Shown piece by piece: positions 8,524 to 19,959 of a DNA stretch of 64,000 nt. The stretch is from Pagrus major. Lineage: Eukaryota; Chordata; Actinopteri; Spariformes; Sparidae. The notes below the pieces were generated by a model that was not told where the DNA came from, searched no databases, and worked only from the letters and a program-made list of their open reading frames with translations. The translations under genes and the position numbers were made by a program. The number at the start of each line of letters is the position of its first letter. Position 1 is the first letter of the stretch. Location: contig NC_133227.1 in the NCBI RefSeq assembly GCF_040436345.1, positions 26,904,671-26,968,670 of the forward strand, in the 5' to 3' direction.

Positions 8524-10185
8524 CTACTTGAGCTCACACAACTCTGCTGTGCTACCAGTACCGCCTAGAAGCCAAAGTCCAGGATAGAGAGGCTGAGTGA
8601 ACGTGGTCTGGACTCTGTGGAGGAGAGTGATGGTTTCAGAGACGCTGTAGTAAGACAGAGTACCTGCACTACGATCCAGGTAAACTCCTATTGTGGAGGA
8701 CTGAGGGCCTGAGATGGAAGTAGCAATATTATTATGTCTGAATGTATAACCTCCACTGTCACAATCTATTGACCAGGATTTGTCATTAAATCCAAATCCA
8801 CATTCAGTACAGGTCCCTGTTCTGCTAATGTTCTTGTAGGCAACTGCTATAATAACTCTCCCGCTCCACTTCACCTCCCAGTAACAACGTCCAGTCAGAC
8901 CCTCTCTACTCAGGACCTGCCACCTTTCACCAAATCTGTGTGGGTGAGCTGAATATACCTGGTCTACTGACATTAATGTTGCTTTTCTGTTCCTGCCACT
9001 TAATGACAAACGTGTGTTTGCTGTGTTTGGATCCAGTGTGATTTCACAAGAATACTTGAGAAGTTCAGTTCTGGTTCTGGGCTCTGCTTGAGGCAGTAAA
9101 ACATCCACTTCAGTCACTGCCAGTGAGATCTTTGTCCACTCCTCACTCAGGACAGCCTGAAGTTTATCTCTGGCCTCCGACACAGCTGCTGTCACACCCT
9201 CAAAAGAGCACAGAGGACGTATAACAATGCTGGGTAAGTCTTTAGGTTCGCTCAGACGTGACAGTGAGAAGTAGTTGTTCAGGAAATGGAGATGATCTTC
9301 TGTGTGTGAGAGCTTCTCCAGCTCAGTGTCTTTCCTCCGCAGCTCAGTGATCTCCTGCTGCAGCTCCTCCTCAAGATCTTTAGCTCGACTCACTTCAGTT
9401 TTCTGCTGTGATCTGATCTGCTGCTTCACTTCAGAGCTTCTCTTCTCAATGAGACGGATCAACTGGGTGAATGTCTTCTCGCTGTCCTCCACAGCTTTGT
9501 CAGCAGAAAGATTGATAGCCTCCACCCTCCGCTGAAGCACCTTGACCTCTTTCTCTCTGTCCTGGATTCTCTGTTGGATTGTTTGCTGACTCGCCCCGAG
9601 CTCCGTCTGCCTCTCAGCCCTTTCTGCTGCAGCAGAGACTGTGTCATGGCCTTTATGATCATCCATGGAGCAGAGAATACAGATACACTGCTGATCAGTG
9701 CGGCAGAAAATCTTCATCACCTCATCATGGCGAGAGCAGATGTTCTCCTGAAGCTTTAAGGTGGCTTCAACCAGCTTGTGTTTCTTTAACAGAGCTACAT
9801 CATAGTGAGGCTGGAGGTGTTGCTCACAGTATGAGAGCATACATACCAGACAGGACTTGAAGGCTTTCAGCTTCTTCCCAGTGCAGTAGTCACAGGCCAC
9901 ATCTCCAGGTCCAGCATAGGAATGATCAGGTGAAGCAGCTTGAAGTTGTACTTTCTTCACTTCCTCCACTAACTCTGCTAACATGGTGTTTTTCACCAGG
10001 ACCGGCCTCGGTGTGAAGCTCTGCCTGCACTGAGGGCAGCTGTGTGCTTCCTTCTCTTTCTCCGTGTCCCAGCAGTCTTCAATACAGCTCATGCAGTAGC
10101 TGTGCCCACAGGGAATAGTCACTGGATCCTTCAGAAGATCCAGACAGATTGAACAGCTCAGTTTCTCTCGATCCAGCTGCGACAT
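8524..10185 (-). CDS. finTRIM/TRIM16-like E3 ligase, copy 3 (553 aa, single exon)
   Basis: Same domain order as copy 2 (RING, two B-box motifs, coiled coil, PRY/SPRY) in one exon, with all zinc ligands intact. The N-terminus is shorter: it begins MSQLDREKLSC where copies 1, 2, 4 and 5 begin MAQHVLQLDREK, and the AGAAATG context is kept. Its SPRY loops carry ERW (about 420-422), RVI (443-445), CT (459-460), F (466) and LGGTGS (540-545), different from every sister. Its 5' flank (10186-10460) is the most diverged of the five, so it may differ in expression. The predicted role is ubiquitin ligation in antiviral defence, by family only. Confidence 0.9.
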   Translation of the reverse strand: MSQLDREKLSCSICLDLLKDPVTIPCGHSYCMSCIEDCWDTEKEKEAHSCPQCRQSFTPRPVLVKNTMLAELVEEVKKVQLQAASPDHSYAGPGDVACDYCTGKKLKAFKSCLVCMLSYCEQHLQPHYDVALLKKHKLVEATLKLQENICSRHDEVMKIFCRTDQQCICILCSMDDHKGHDTVSAAAERAERQTELGASQQTIQQRIQDREKEVKVLQRRVEAINLSADKAVEDSEKTFTQLIRLIEKRSSEVKQQIRSQQKTEVSRAKDLEEELQQEITELRRKDTELEKLSHTEDHLHFLNNYFSLSRLSEPKDLPSIVIRPLCSFEGVTAAVSEARDKLQAVLSEEWTKISLAVTEVDVLLPQAEPRTRTELLKYSCEITLDPNTANTRLSLSGRNRKATLMSVDQVYSAHPHRFGERWQVLSREGLTGRCYWEVKWSGRVIIAVAYKNISRTGTCTECGFGFNDKSWSIDCDSGGYTFRHNNIATSISGPQSSTIGVYLDRSAGTLSYYSVSETITLLHRVQTTFTQPLYPGLWLLGGTGSTAELCELK

Positions 10186-10470
10186 TTCTCCTCCAGACGA
10201 CAGTGAATGTCAGTGAGTTCGACTTTGTTAACAGATAAAAGCTGAGCTCATTTCCTTGATGTTTAGTCACTTATCTGTAGTGTATGAGCCTATCAGCTGT
10301 TGTACTTCATCACATGGTGTTCAGATCCATCTTTACACTGGTAGATTTATGAAATGGGAGGGAGCAATAAATGTCTGAGCTGAATGGACTTTGAGAGTTT
10401 CTCAGAGCAGGGAGAGCCGAGCCTGGACAATAAAACAATAATAAATAAAGTTGGGTTGGGGTTATAAAGT
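10186..10470 (-). promoter_or_regulatory. diverged 5' flank of TRIM copy 3
   Basis: Recognisably related to the other upstream blocks but with many substitutions and a short insertion. It has TTTATAACCCC (gene sense) where the others have TTTTTAACCCC. Confidence 0.35.
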
Positions 10471-13084
10471 TGTGCTCCTCTCCAAGAAGAGAACCGATGT
10501 GAGGGTTGCAGCGTGACTCTCGCACTAAGTCACAGTTCATCTCTCAGAGAGAAATTAAAGTTTTGTTTTTCAACTACAAACATAATTCTGAAAATCCATG
10601 TAAAGCTTCATCTTTCTGGGACAAATTGACAGGTTGGATTGGGTCTCTACCGGAGCCAGAGCTGCTTCCAGATTGGGCTATTAACTAAATGCCGAGAAGC
10701 AAGAAAGATTATGGTAATAACTATTCAGTTATCTAATTGCTGTTGTTGCTTTGCATTTACACAGGTTGAGGCTTTGAGGAAACCTGTCAAAGAATGTGGT
10801 TCTGACTCAAAAGGCTCCTAAATGGGTCTCCTTGTTTTGAGGGAAGGGTGTATTTCCATTTCAAGCTGGCTGGGCAGTGATCATGTTAAACTGACCTTGT
10901 GAACTTGGACATTATGCAGATACTTTGCTGTCAATCCACATTTTCCCAAACATTTTCACCTCTGATTTTGCAGTGGAGTTAGTAACTCATACCAAGCTAT
11001 GGCAGCCAGAGAGACTGACTCAGTAAATGTGAAGGAAGAGTGGCTGCAGCTTCTCCTCCAGAACTTTTCATCTGCCCAGAAGAAGAATTTGCCACGATTA
11101 CAGACGACACTAGAATCGCTGACTCGTGGTTGTACGCCTCCTCCACCTGTCAAGTTACACTTTACATCCGTGTCTGTCCATAGGGAGTGAAGACTCTGAA
11201 GAAATGTAATAAAGGTGTTAAGTGTAGTGGTTGCTGAAATGTAAGTTATCACTATGTAGACGTGTGTGAATACAGTGAATAACTTCCAGTCAGAAACATG
11301 GTGTCTTCACTTAGAGACTATTTACGTATAAAATGATGCACAAGACTCCTTTTTTTCTTTTTGATGTAATGCTGCAGCTGAAAAACAACAGCATCTTGTC
11401 TTTTAATATTTCACTACACTTCCACATGTTCGCCAAACATCACAAATTGAAATTTAAAACTGTAGAAGCATCAGTGGGCAGATTTTTAGCTTGAAGAGCT
11501 TTCTAAGCTGAGTATCCTGGAAATTGTTTGTAGTCTTATATTCAGACTTACACTGATGAATCATGCACTCATCACATATTTGTTTAGGGGACAAAACTTA
11601 CTGTTTCAAGCCTGTTTCCCTTTTGTTTAATGATTTGATGAATAAGTGCCACGACTGCACATAAAAAATATTATAAAAGATATTTTAAGATGTATCAATT
11701 AATGCTGCAATAAAATGAAATTTGCAAACATCTTTATTTTTTTAAATCACTGGTTGTTTTGATCCTAAACTTGGCAGGAGAGAGACTCTGGAAGCAACTT
11801 TTGGAAATCGCTAAACGCATTTTTAAATCCTTAAAGTGAGCATTTATAAAATACAAATAATATAAAAGTGTGAGATTAATGCCTATGCAGGATTATTCCT
11901 ATATAGCTATATTTTACTAGCTTCAACACCTGAGGAGTATCAGCTCTGTTCACTCACAATATTGCCTCAAATTTATCCTGATCAATTTGCAGCCACTGCT
12001 TTAAATGCATACAATCAAATAACCTGCAAGGTGTGTGATTATTATCTACAGGAAAGCAGCATTCAACCTCAACAAACCCAACATGAACTCACTAAACAAT
12101 GTATTCAAGTCAGTGTTGATGTAGTTGTGAGGTAGGTTACGTGGAAAAACAGGTGATTCTTGCTCCATCTGCTGTTTGTGTCTGCACATAGAAGTGAGAT
12201 TAGTTCATATAAACTGCAGCACAACAGCTGCCAAAATAAACAAGCATTCATTAATGAACAGCAAAATACAAATCCAGTGACAGTCAGCAAGATCAAGTGA
12301 AAAGGAAACAGCTTGTGGTGTGTTCATCTGCACACTGCAGCAGACTAGTCTCTGTTAATGAGCTTTGTTCCCTCCACTGTGCAACTTACAGTTCATCTTT
12401 GCACTATTGTCCTCTGGTGCTGAACAGCAGAGCAAAGGGACTGGTTCAGGTCTGATCCCTACACCACAGTTAAAGCCAGATCACATCTTTAAGAGTCCTG
12501 CAGTTTAAACAGTGTTATTGGGTTCCTCCCGTTCTGTCGGACTCCACTGTCGCCCCGTTATTTTCAGACTCTCTGAGGTACAAATTGTGAAGATGCTAAA
12601 AATGGTGAAAGGTCAAACAACAGTCTGCTCACCAGAGAAAGAGATTAACAGCTGAAAGAGTTTCTTCTTTTGGAGCTTCATGCCTTCACAGAGACAGAGG
12701 GTCTTTTCTCACTCCTTGGCCACTGTAAAGACAATGACAGCAGATGCTTTCATAGTTTTTACACTGATCATCTGTGGGTTTCAAATGCAGATGGTGTCTT
12801 GCATTGCAGTTTTAATGTTTTTGCAGCCATCTTTAGGCTCTATAGCCAGGGCTGACAATGAGGGGGTCAATAGGGGAAAGCTTTCTGGGCTCCAGCCTCT
12901 AGGGGGGGCCGTTGGAGACCAGCATTAATCATGTTCATCCTAATGTAGGTGATGATAACCACATTTAATTTAGATTCAATGTGCTAATCATTACACTTAT
13001 ACAATATATATTTCATTATTTGTCTTTATATTTAGACATTTATCTATTCTTTTATTTTTATTTTACGTTGCAAGAGAGACAGTA
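10471..13084. other. spacer between TRIM copies 3 and 4, no confident gene
   Basis: Sequence not shared with the other spacers. A 63-aa plus-strand frame at 10999-11190 (MAARETDSVNVKEEWLQLLL...) is unlike anything I recognise. A possible leader-peptide exon relic is listed separately at 12734-12828. Otherwise it is AT-rich sequence without recognisable features. Confidence 0.5.
12734..12828 (+). other. possible relic signal-peptide exon
   Basis: A short frame MTADAFIVFTLIICGFQMQM looks like a hydrophobic leader, of the kind seen at the start of fish immunoglobulin-superfamily receptors. No Ig-domain exon follows before the next TRIM gene, so at most this is an orphan exon. Weak evidence. Confidence 0.15.
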
Positions 13085-14056
13085 AACACATCATGATGTG
13101 AAAATAATTTCATGATTCTGCTTTTTCTGATAAAATGACCCATCAACTCCAACATGAAGTGGATGTTATTTGATTAGCCTTCATCACCCTCCCTGTGTGT
13201 TTGTTAGCAAAATACCTGAAAAACTGAGTGATTGAAGAAAAGAGTTAGAAGGCAAATTGCTCTAGATATAATATTTAGGCAGTTTGATTTATCAAAGAAT
13301 AGAGGTTTACTGTTAAAATGATGACAAGTCAGTTATTCATTCATGTTTTCATTTATTTTAAGGGTTTTGAATAATGATTTTCAGACGTTTCCCAAAAAAA
13401 GTTACCGTGTAAAGACACTTTACAACTCTTCCAAAGATGAGGAGAAAACTCTTTTTCAGAAGGCAAAATTTAATTCATATCTGTTTCCCCAGCATCACTA
13501 ATTTTACTGATTAATGTGAATTTGCAATATCATTACAATAACAACATAGTATGCAGCACAGACGGCAGTATGTCAACTACTAAAGAGAAAACAAATGGCA
13601 CAAATCATGTTCATGAAGATGTGGTACAACTTAAATCACCTTTATCTTTAGAATAAAACATTACTACTCTTACTTACAATACATATTTACATACATCACT
13701 TTTATTCATTTTGTAGTTTTTGACATAATAGATGACAAAAGTCAACTCTAAGTAGGACAACAACAGATTTTTCGTCAGACATTTTGTTTAACTAATATTT
13801 TCCACACACGGTATAAAATGTAAATGTTTTAGTAAATATCCAATTTCAACAAACAACATAGTTTAATCCATATGTAGCAAATAAAAAGAGATTTTTTTCA
13901 TGTCACCATTTCATTGAATTGACAAACAAAGAAAGAAAAAACTATATAAAATCCAAGAAAAATCATCATCGTCCCACCTCCTATGTTTGATCAGTGCAGT
14001 GCAGACACACCTCAACATGTACAGCACCACAGATGAGTCTCTCTTTAATCTCCTGT
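13085..14056 (-). other. diverged 3' flank module of TRIM copy 4
   Basis: Homologous to the D module but with many differences over most of its length. The last ~110 bp before the stop codon are again near-identical to the sisters. A minus-strand AATAAA lies at 13352-13357. The abrupt change in divergence suggests gene conversion that covered the coding region and stopped in the 3' UTR. Confidence 0.5.
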
Positions 14057-15730
14057 CTACTTGAGCTCACACAACTCTGCTGTGCCACCAACACTGTTTG
14101 GAAGCCAAAATCCAGGATAGAGAGGCTGAGTGAACGTGGTCTGGACTCTGTGGAGGAGAGTGATGGTTTCAGAGACGCTGTAGTAAGACAGAGTACCTGC
14201 ACTATGATCCAGGTAAACTCCTATTGTGGAGGACTGAGGGCCTGAGATGGAAGTAACAATATTATTATGTCTGAATCTATAACCTCCACTGTCACAATCT
14301 AATGACCAGGATTTGTTATTATATCCAAATCCACATTCATTCATGGTTCCTGTTCTGCTAATGTTCTTGTATGCAACTGCTATATCAACCATCCCGCTCC
14401 ACTTCACCTCCCAGTAACAACGTCCAGTCAGACCCTCTCTACTCAGGACCTGCTGCCTTTGACCAAATCTGTGTGGGTGAGCTGAATATACCTGGTCTAC
14501 TGACATGAATGTTGCTTTTCTGTTCCTGTCACTTAATGACAAACGTTTGTATGCTGTGTTTGGATCCAGTGTGATTTCACAAGAATACTTGAGAAGTTCA
14601 GTTCTGGTTCTGGGCTCTGCTTGAGGCAGTAAAACATCCACTTCAGTCACTGCCAGTGAGATCTTTGTCCACTCCTCACTCAGGACAGCCTGAAGTTTAT
14701 CTCTGGCCTCCGACACAGCTGCTGTCACACCCTCAAAAGAGCACAGAGGACGTATATCAATGCTGGGTAAGTCTTTAGGTTCGCTCAGACGTGACAGTGA
14801 GAAGTAGTTGTTCAGGAAATGGAGATGATCTTCAGTGTGTGAGAGCTTCTCCAGCTCAGTGTCTTTCCTCCGCAGCTCAGTGATCTCCTGCTGCAGCTCC
14901 TCCTCAAGATCTTTAGCTCGACTCACTTCAGTTTTCTGCTGTGATCTGATCTGCTGCTTCACTTCAGAGCTTCTCTTCTCAATGAGACGGATCAACTGGG
15001 TGAATGTCTTCTCACTGTCCTCCACAGCTTTGTCAGCAGAAAGATTGATAGCCTCCACCCTCCGCTGAAGCACCTTGACGTCTTTCTCTCTGTCCTGGAT
15101 TCTCTGTTGGATTGTTTGCTGACTCGCCCCGAGCTCCGTCTGCCTCTCAGCCCTTTCTGTTGCAGCAGAGACTTTGACATGGCCTTCATGATCATCCATG
15201 GAGCAGAGATAACAGATACACTGCTGATCAGTGCGGCAGAAAATCTTCATCACCTCGTCATGGCGAGAGCAGATGTTCTCCTGAAGCTTTAAGGTGGCTT
15301 CAACCAGCTTGTGTTTCTTTAATGGAGCCAGACTGTAGTGAGGCTGGAGGTGTTGCTCACAGTATGAGAGCATACACACCAGACAGGACTTGAAGGCTTT
15401 CAGCTTCTTCCCAGTGCAGTAATCACAGGCCACGTCTCCAGGTCCAGCATAGGAATGATCAGGTGAAGCAGCTTGAAGTTGTACTTTCTTCACTTCCTCC
15501 ACTAACTCTGCTAACATGGTGTTTTTCACCAGGACAGGCCTCGGTGTGAAGCTCTGCCTGCACTGAGGGCAGCTGTGTGCTTCCCTCTCTTTCTCCGTGT
15601 CCCAGCAGTCTTTAATACAGCTCATGCAGTAGCTGTGCCCACAAGGAATAGTCACCGGATCCTTCAGAAGATCCAGACAGATTGAACAGCTCCGTTTCTC
15701 TCGATCCAGCTGAAGCACATGCTGCGCCAT
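14057..15730 (-). CDS. finTRIM/TRIM16-like E3 ligase, copy 4 (557 aa, single exon)
   Basis: A complete RING, B-box, coiled-coil, PRY/SPRY protein in one exon. All RING and B-box 2 cysteines and histidines are present. It differs from its sisters in the segment just after B-box 2 (MDDHEGHVKVSAATER instead of MDDHKGHDTVSAAAER). Its SPRY loop residues are QRQ (424-426), MVD (447-449), MN (463-464), Y (470) and PNSVGG (544-549). Its 3' UTR is far more diverged than its coding region, which fits homogenisation of the coding part. The 5' flank plus module V match copy 1, so copies 1 and 4 look like products of one block duplication. Function is as for copy 2, by family. Confidence 0.9.
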   Translation of the reverse strand: MAQHVLQLDREKRSCSICLDLLKDPVTIPCGHSYCMSCIKDCWDTEKEREAHSCPQCRQSFTPRPVLVKNTMLAELVEEVKKVQLQAASPDHSYAGPGDVACDYCTGKKLKAFKSCLVCMLSYCEQHLQPHYSLAPLKKHKLVEATLKLQENICSRHDEVMKIFCRTDQQCICYLCSMDDHEGHVKVSAATERAERQTELGASQQTIQQRIQDREKDVKVLQRRVEAINLSADKAVEDSEKTFTQLIRLIEKRSSEVKQQIRSQQKTEVSRAKDLEEELQQEITELRRKDTELEKLSHTEDHLHFLNNYFSLSRLSEPKDLPSIDIRPLCSFEGVTAAVSEARDKLQAVLSEEWTKISLAVTEVDVLLPQAEPRTRTELLKYSCEITLDPNTAYKRLSLSDRNRKATFMSVDQVYSAHPHRFGQRQQVLSREGLTGRCYWEVKWSGMVDIAVAYKNISRTGTMNECGFGYNNKSWSLDCDSGGYRFRHNNIVTSISGPQSSTIGVYLDHSAGTLSYYSVSETITLLHRVQTTFTQPLYPGFWLPNSVGGTAELCELK

Positions 15731-16170
15731 TTCTCCTCCAGACGACAGTGAATGTCAGTAAGTTTCACTCTCTGTTTCCAGATAAAAGCTGAGCTCATTT
15801 CCTTGATGTTCAGTCACTGGTCTGTAGTGTATGAGCCTATCAGCTGTTGTATTTCATCACATGGTGTTTAGACCCATCTTTTCACTGGCAGATCTATGAA
15901 AGGGGAGGGAACTACCAACGTCAGAGCTGAATGTGCTGTGAGAGTTTCTCAGAGCAGGAGGAGCCGAGCCTGGACAATCAGTAACGTCTGGGTGGGGTTA
16001 AAAAGTTGTGCTTGATCCAGGAAGAGGAGGGTTGTGAGAGTTGCATTGTGTATCAGCACTCAGAAATAGTGCACCTGTCAGATAATTATATAATTAACCC
16101 GTGTTCCCAGAGGAACCTGATTTACAGGCTACAAGGTTCCTTTTTCTTTCCGTCTTCTTACAACAGGGTT
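15731..16170 (-). promoter_or_regulatory. conserved 5' flank / promoter block of TRIM copy 4
   Basis: Closest to the flank of copy 1, sharing the TTTAGA variant near the middle. It is followed upstream by the LINE-like fragment (16275-16385) and module V. Confidence 0.45.
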
Positions 16171-16274
16171 GTGTAACAAAATACTTGCTGAATTCCCTTT
16201 ATGCTCCTTACTAAAAAAAAAACAAATCTGTAAATGGATGAATAAAAAATAAGACACAACAATGAACAATTTCT

Positions 16275-16385
16275 TGTAGTTGAGAGCAGAGGATGAGTTC
16301 AGGAGTCTCCCAGCCTGAGGAAAGAAGCTGCTCTGTAGTCTGGTGGTGAAGCAGACTAGTAACACCTGTACTTCTAAATGTTTGT
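16275..16385 (-). repeat. LINE-like 3' ORF2 fragment, copy upstream of TRIM 4
   Basis: Same sequence as at 2080-2195. The minus-strand translation again contains SFFPQAGRLLNSS. Confidence 0.4.
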
Positions 16386-16439
16386 TGTGAAAAGATGAAA
16401 CATTTTTTGGTCCATATTCTGCTCTAACTGGGTTCATTG

Positions 16440-17165
16440 TCCTGACCGGTCAGATTCTGTGGTGGATATTTTGTGCTTGGTGTTTGTTTCTTCCTCTGTT
16501 GTGCTTGCAGAGGTGCATTGAGAGGCTGGGCGGAGCTTCCCACTCACCTGAGCTGCTGACACACGCTCACCTGCAGCAGGTTGGCAGTTAGTCTTGCTGA
16601 TAAAGCCCTGCTCTCCACGCTACCTGCTTCCAGGTGATTTCATCAGTTCGATGTGGTACATGGCTCCTGTTAGATCGTCGTTTTGTATGACTTGTAGTTT
16701 TTTCGTGTTCACTCTACACACAGTGTTCACCTGCACCTGCACCTCTGCAGCCAGCAGCCTCACCCTGTGCTCACCAGAGTCTCAACTCACCACGCTACCT
16801 CACCTCCACCTGTACGGTTTTCATCAGATATGACGACGACAACATAATCTGGATTAAACAAGTCAGTTTCCTCAGACAGAACAATGGTTCTTCTAACATG
16901 TTCTTGTCACGTTGTAGAAAGTCTTTCACAAACAATTAGTGTGTGTCTTTTGTGTTATTCATCAAAACCACTAACTGCATCATTTGTTTATAAACATAGA
17001 TACCAAGCAAAATTCGATATATTTTTCTTAAAAAGTTAAATTTGTCTCAGTAAAATTAAAAATGCAATCTTGTCTGTTATATGAATGTGTCTCTGAATGC
17101 ACTGACTATGTTTGATCTGGCACTTAATTACACAAAAGCATTATTATTTGATGTCATATTTGTGC
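16440..17165. repeat. duplicated spacer module V (copy of 2250-2960)
   Basis: Near-identical to 2250-2960; the similarity ends sharply at about 17168. Confidence 0.7.
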
Positions 17166-17832
17166 GAACGTTTCCCGACCAAAGCCTCAAATATCTTCTT
17201 TGTGTTCTTGCTTAAAGAAATAAGAAAGTACTTGAGATGCTGGTTTTGATTTGCGTTTTAAAGCTGAATCATAAACAGACGAGACCATCACTGTCAAGAC
17301 TGTCAGCAGCTGCTGGCCTCTATTCTGTGTTACTGCACTTGTGAGCCAGCAGGTTATATTTGTTGGGGGAAGCTGCAGGTGGCGCTGTTCCTCCAGAGCA
17401 AACAGCCAAAGCTGTAGGAGATTCATTAGAAGCAGAGGGAAGCAGTGAACAGGCCATTAAACATGTCTACATTGTAAAGTAAAGGTACGGCTCATCACAC
17501 TTTACACTTTGGATTTTAAAGATGGCGAGATCAGATCATGTCTGTTTGTTATGTTGCTATTTATTATGTTGTTTTAGGTACATTACCACAGACCTGTGGA
17601 GAACTTGAATCTGACTGATGGGAAGCTGGTGTGTTCATGAAAATGGTTGTGAAATGATTGAGTACAAACAGGCGTGAGACAGAACAGAGAGATGCCGTAG
17701 TTTTATGGGTTTAATATTTGTCTTTTCACGTCATGCTTGATGCACTGTCAGTACAGGAGATCTCAGATAGTCAAATATGATTTTGATCCAGAAAACTGTT
17801 TGACGACACTACTTAATATTTTAAGTATAAAT

Positions 17833-18300
17833 CATAAAGGAACCAGTTCAGCAAAAATTTAAATTCAGTCATTGTCTTCTCACCTTCCTGCTGATGGAAA
17901 GTGAGATGTCCACAAAACATTTCTGGAGCTTCAAAGCAAAACAACAAAAAAAAAACAAACATAAAATTGCTCCGGCGTAATACAAGTTTCTGGAAGCCCC
18001 AAGATCCCAAATTGATTTAGAAGATTTAATTTAAAGCCTTTTTAACCCCAGTTCTTCAGCTGCTAAGCTAAAAGTGTTAGCGCACCCCATCTGAATTGGA
18101 CACACAAGCTCGACAGCGAGTCGAGGGTATAAATATTGTCTTTTCACATCAATTTTAGATCTCGGGGGCTTCTGGATTACACCAGACGAGCTACATGGAG
18201 CCATTTTGTTTCGCTGTGAAGCTCCAGAAATGTTTTGTTGACTATGAAAATTCACCACGACTGAGTGGATTTTCATTTTGGATTGAACTTTTCCTTTAAA
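17833..18300. repeat. TTAA-type nonautonomous DNA transposon (MITE-like), whole-looking copy
   Basis: The ends are inverted versions of AAAGGAA.AGTTCA..CAAAA and both abut TTAA-like sequence. Inside are two inverted copies of CAAAACATTTCTGGAGCTTC. Related partial copies lie at 36395-36725, 40775-41245 and 55570-55857. Ends of this kind are very common in fish genomes; the TTAA target suggests a piggyBac- or Kolobok-like mobiliser (inference). Confidence 0.6.
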
Positions 18301-19069
18301 AGTTGCGGCAATGAACATTCAGTTTTTGGTATTATATTTATATACAGGCATTTCAAATCCTGATGGTGAAGAGACAGTATCGCTTCACTGCGTCACTCTC
18401 TCATGACAAAACCTAAATCATTTAAATTTGGTGCAATAACCTGTTGTACGTATTGTACTGTGAACACTTTGATACTATCACTTTTTATTATGGTTGTATT
18501 TTTATACTTGTGTAGAAGGCCTTCTGTCACCTGTTCTGTTGACGTGTGTGGTGTTAACAAAGTTTACTGAAATGTCACATACAGTACAAACATCCTTTTT
18601 CACCCTCCTTTACCAAAGAATACGATGTTATCCAGCCTGTAGGCGTCGATGCTATTTGACTTTTAAAAAGACTTCAACATGTCACAAATTAATCTTAGCA
18701 TGAAAATTACTGTGTAAAACATAAACGAAGAAGCACTTGGAGACCATGATCCCATAAAAGATAGTGTGATTGTTTGGATTAGTAAAGAAAACCTTTAAGT
18801 TGTCTCATATTAAGCAGGTTTTTTTTGAATGCATTGTAAATTTGCTATGATGTAAACTTATTTCCTTACATTTTATCGTATTTATATTCATCTGTTATTC
18901 TACTTTGAAAGTAGTTTTCTTTTTGTGTAATTCTTATGTAGCCATGTTTGATATTTAACTAAAGGTGCCGGCTGACATGATTCCCGGCTGTCTCACATTC
19001 TGGATTTTAGTTTTATTTTAACAGGTTTTATCAGTTGCATGTTATCAGGCCCAGCAGCTTTACTCACAT

Positions 19070-19300
19070 TCAGTCTCGGCTGGTTTTTTTTCTCATACCC
19101 GCTGTGGATTCTGACAGTGGGCAGTCCTCTGGAGGCAGAGTAGGCCCTACAGCTGACTCTCTGAGATCATAGCGAGCATAAAATGTTTCAAGTTCATCTG
19201 GGAACGTGGCCTCACATCGGACGTGGCCAGTCCTGCATTGTTTAGGATCGTCTGCCAAATATCTTCAACGTCGTTGGTGTCGCGGTCTTTTTTGTAGGAT
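19070..19300 (-). mobile_element. LINE reverse-transcriptase ORF2 fragment (CR1/L2/Rex type)
   Basis: The minus-strand translation contains ATFPDELETFYARYD, matching the PDELN.FYARF segment found between endonuclease and reverse transcriptase in fish L2/CR1-type LINE ORF2. Neighbouring LINE-like residues are in another frame, so the fragment is frameshifted and decayed. The exact family cannot be set. Confidence 0.5.
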
Positions 19301-19959
19301 TTAGTTGCACATGATGAGGTGGAGCCTGATGGGATAAAAATGCTGGCAGGATGCACCGTTAGCTGGGCAGCCCAACTAAAGCACAGCTGTAAATGACACA
19401 ATGAATGATGGCTCAGTTCCATTTAGCTGCGTCACTTTCAGGGTCCTCGCTGTCACACTGTCATGGATTATTGGGACACTTGAACAGAGTGTCGATGTCA
19501 CGAGTAACACCTGTGTTTCAAGTAAATGTTTGCTGTGAAAAGACGAAACATTTTGGCTTTTTTACACGCATGATTACTTTGTCAACCTTTAACAGCTTCA
19601 GCTCCCATGAGGCTTCGACAGAGGAGCAGTGACCGGCCTCTCTACCACTAACTCGTATAAATCCATGCAATCTCTCATCGATTTCCCCTTTTAGTGGTCA
19701 AAAATGAAAAACCTTAAAGAGTGCGATTAATCAAGTATTTGCAGTCTGTTATGTGAGACTACAGAGAACATTTGTGAACATCTTTTTTTTTTTTTACTGT
19801 GTTGCTTTAAGTTGTTATCTGAAATACTTTGTTAAATGTATGGACAAGGTGTAAAATCATATATGTGACAAAAACATTTCTGTCATGACTTTGGTTACTT
19901 GATAGAAGGCGCTGACATTCTGGATGCTGACCCTCCGAGGACGACATCGCAGAAGGGAT

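Larger units (their letters stand above)
17166..19959. other. spacer between TRIM copies 4 and 5, no gene; contains repeat relics
   Basis: Unlike the copy 1-2 and 2-3 spacers, this stretch keeps about 2.8 kb of unshared sequence between module V and the 3' block of copy 5. It contains a TTAA-ended repeat (17833-18300), a LINE fragment (19070-19300) and a decayed remnant of module L (about 19495-19560). I recognise no host gene. Confidence 0.5.

Noticed and set aside
10999-11190. 63-aa frame MAARETDSVNVKEEW... as a small gene
   Set aside because: No recognised family, no splice partners or clear promoter; kept only as a mention in the spacer entry.
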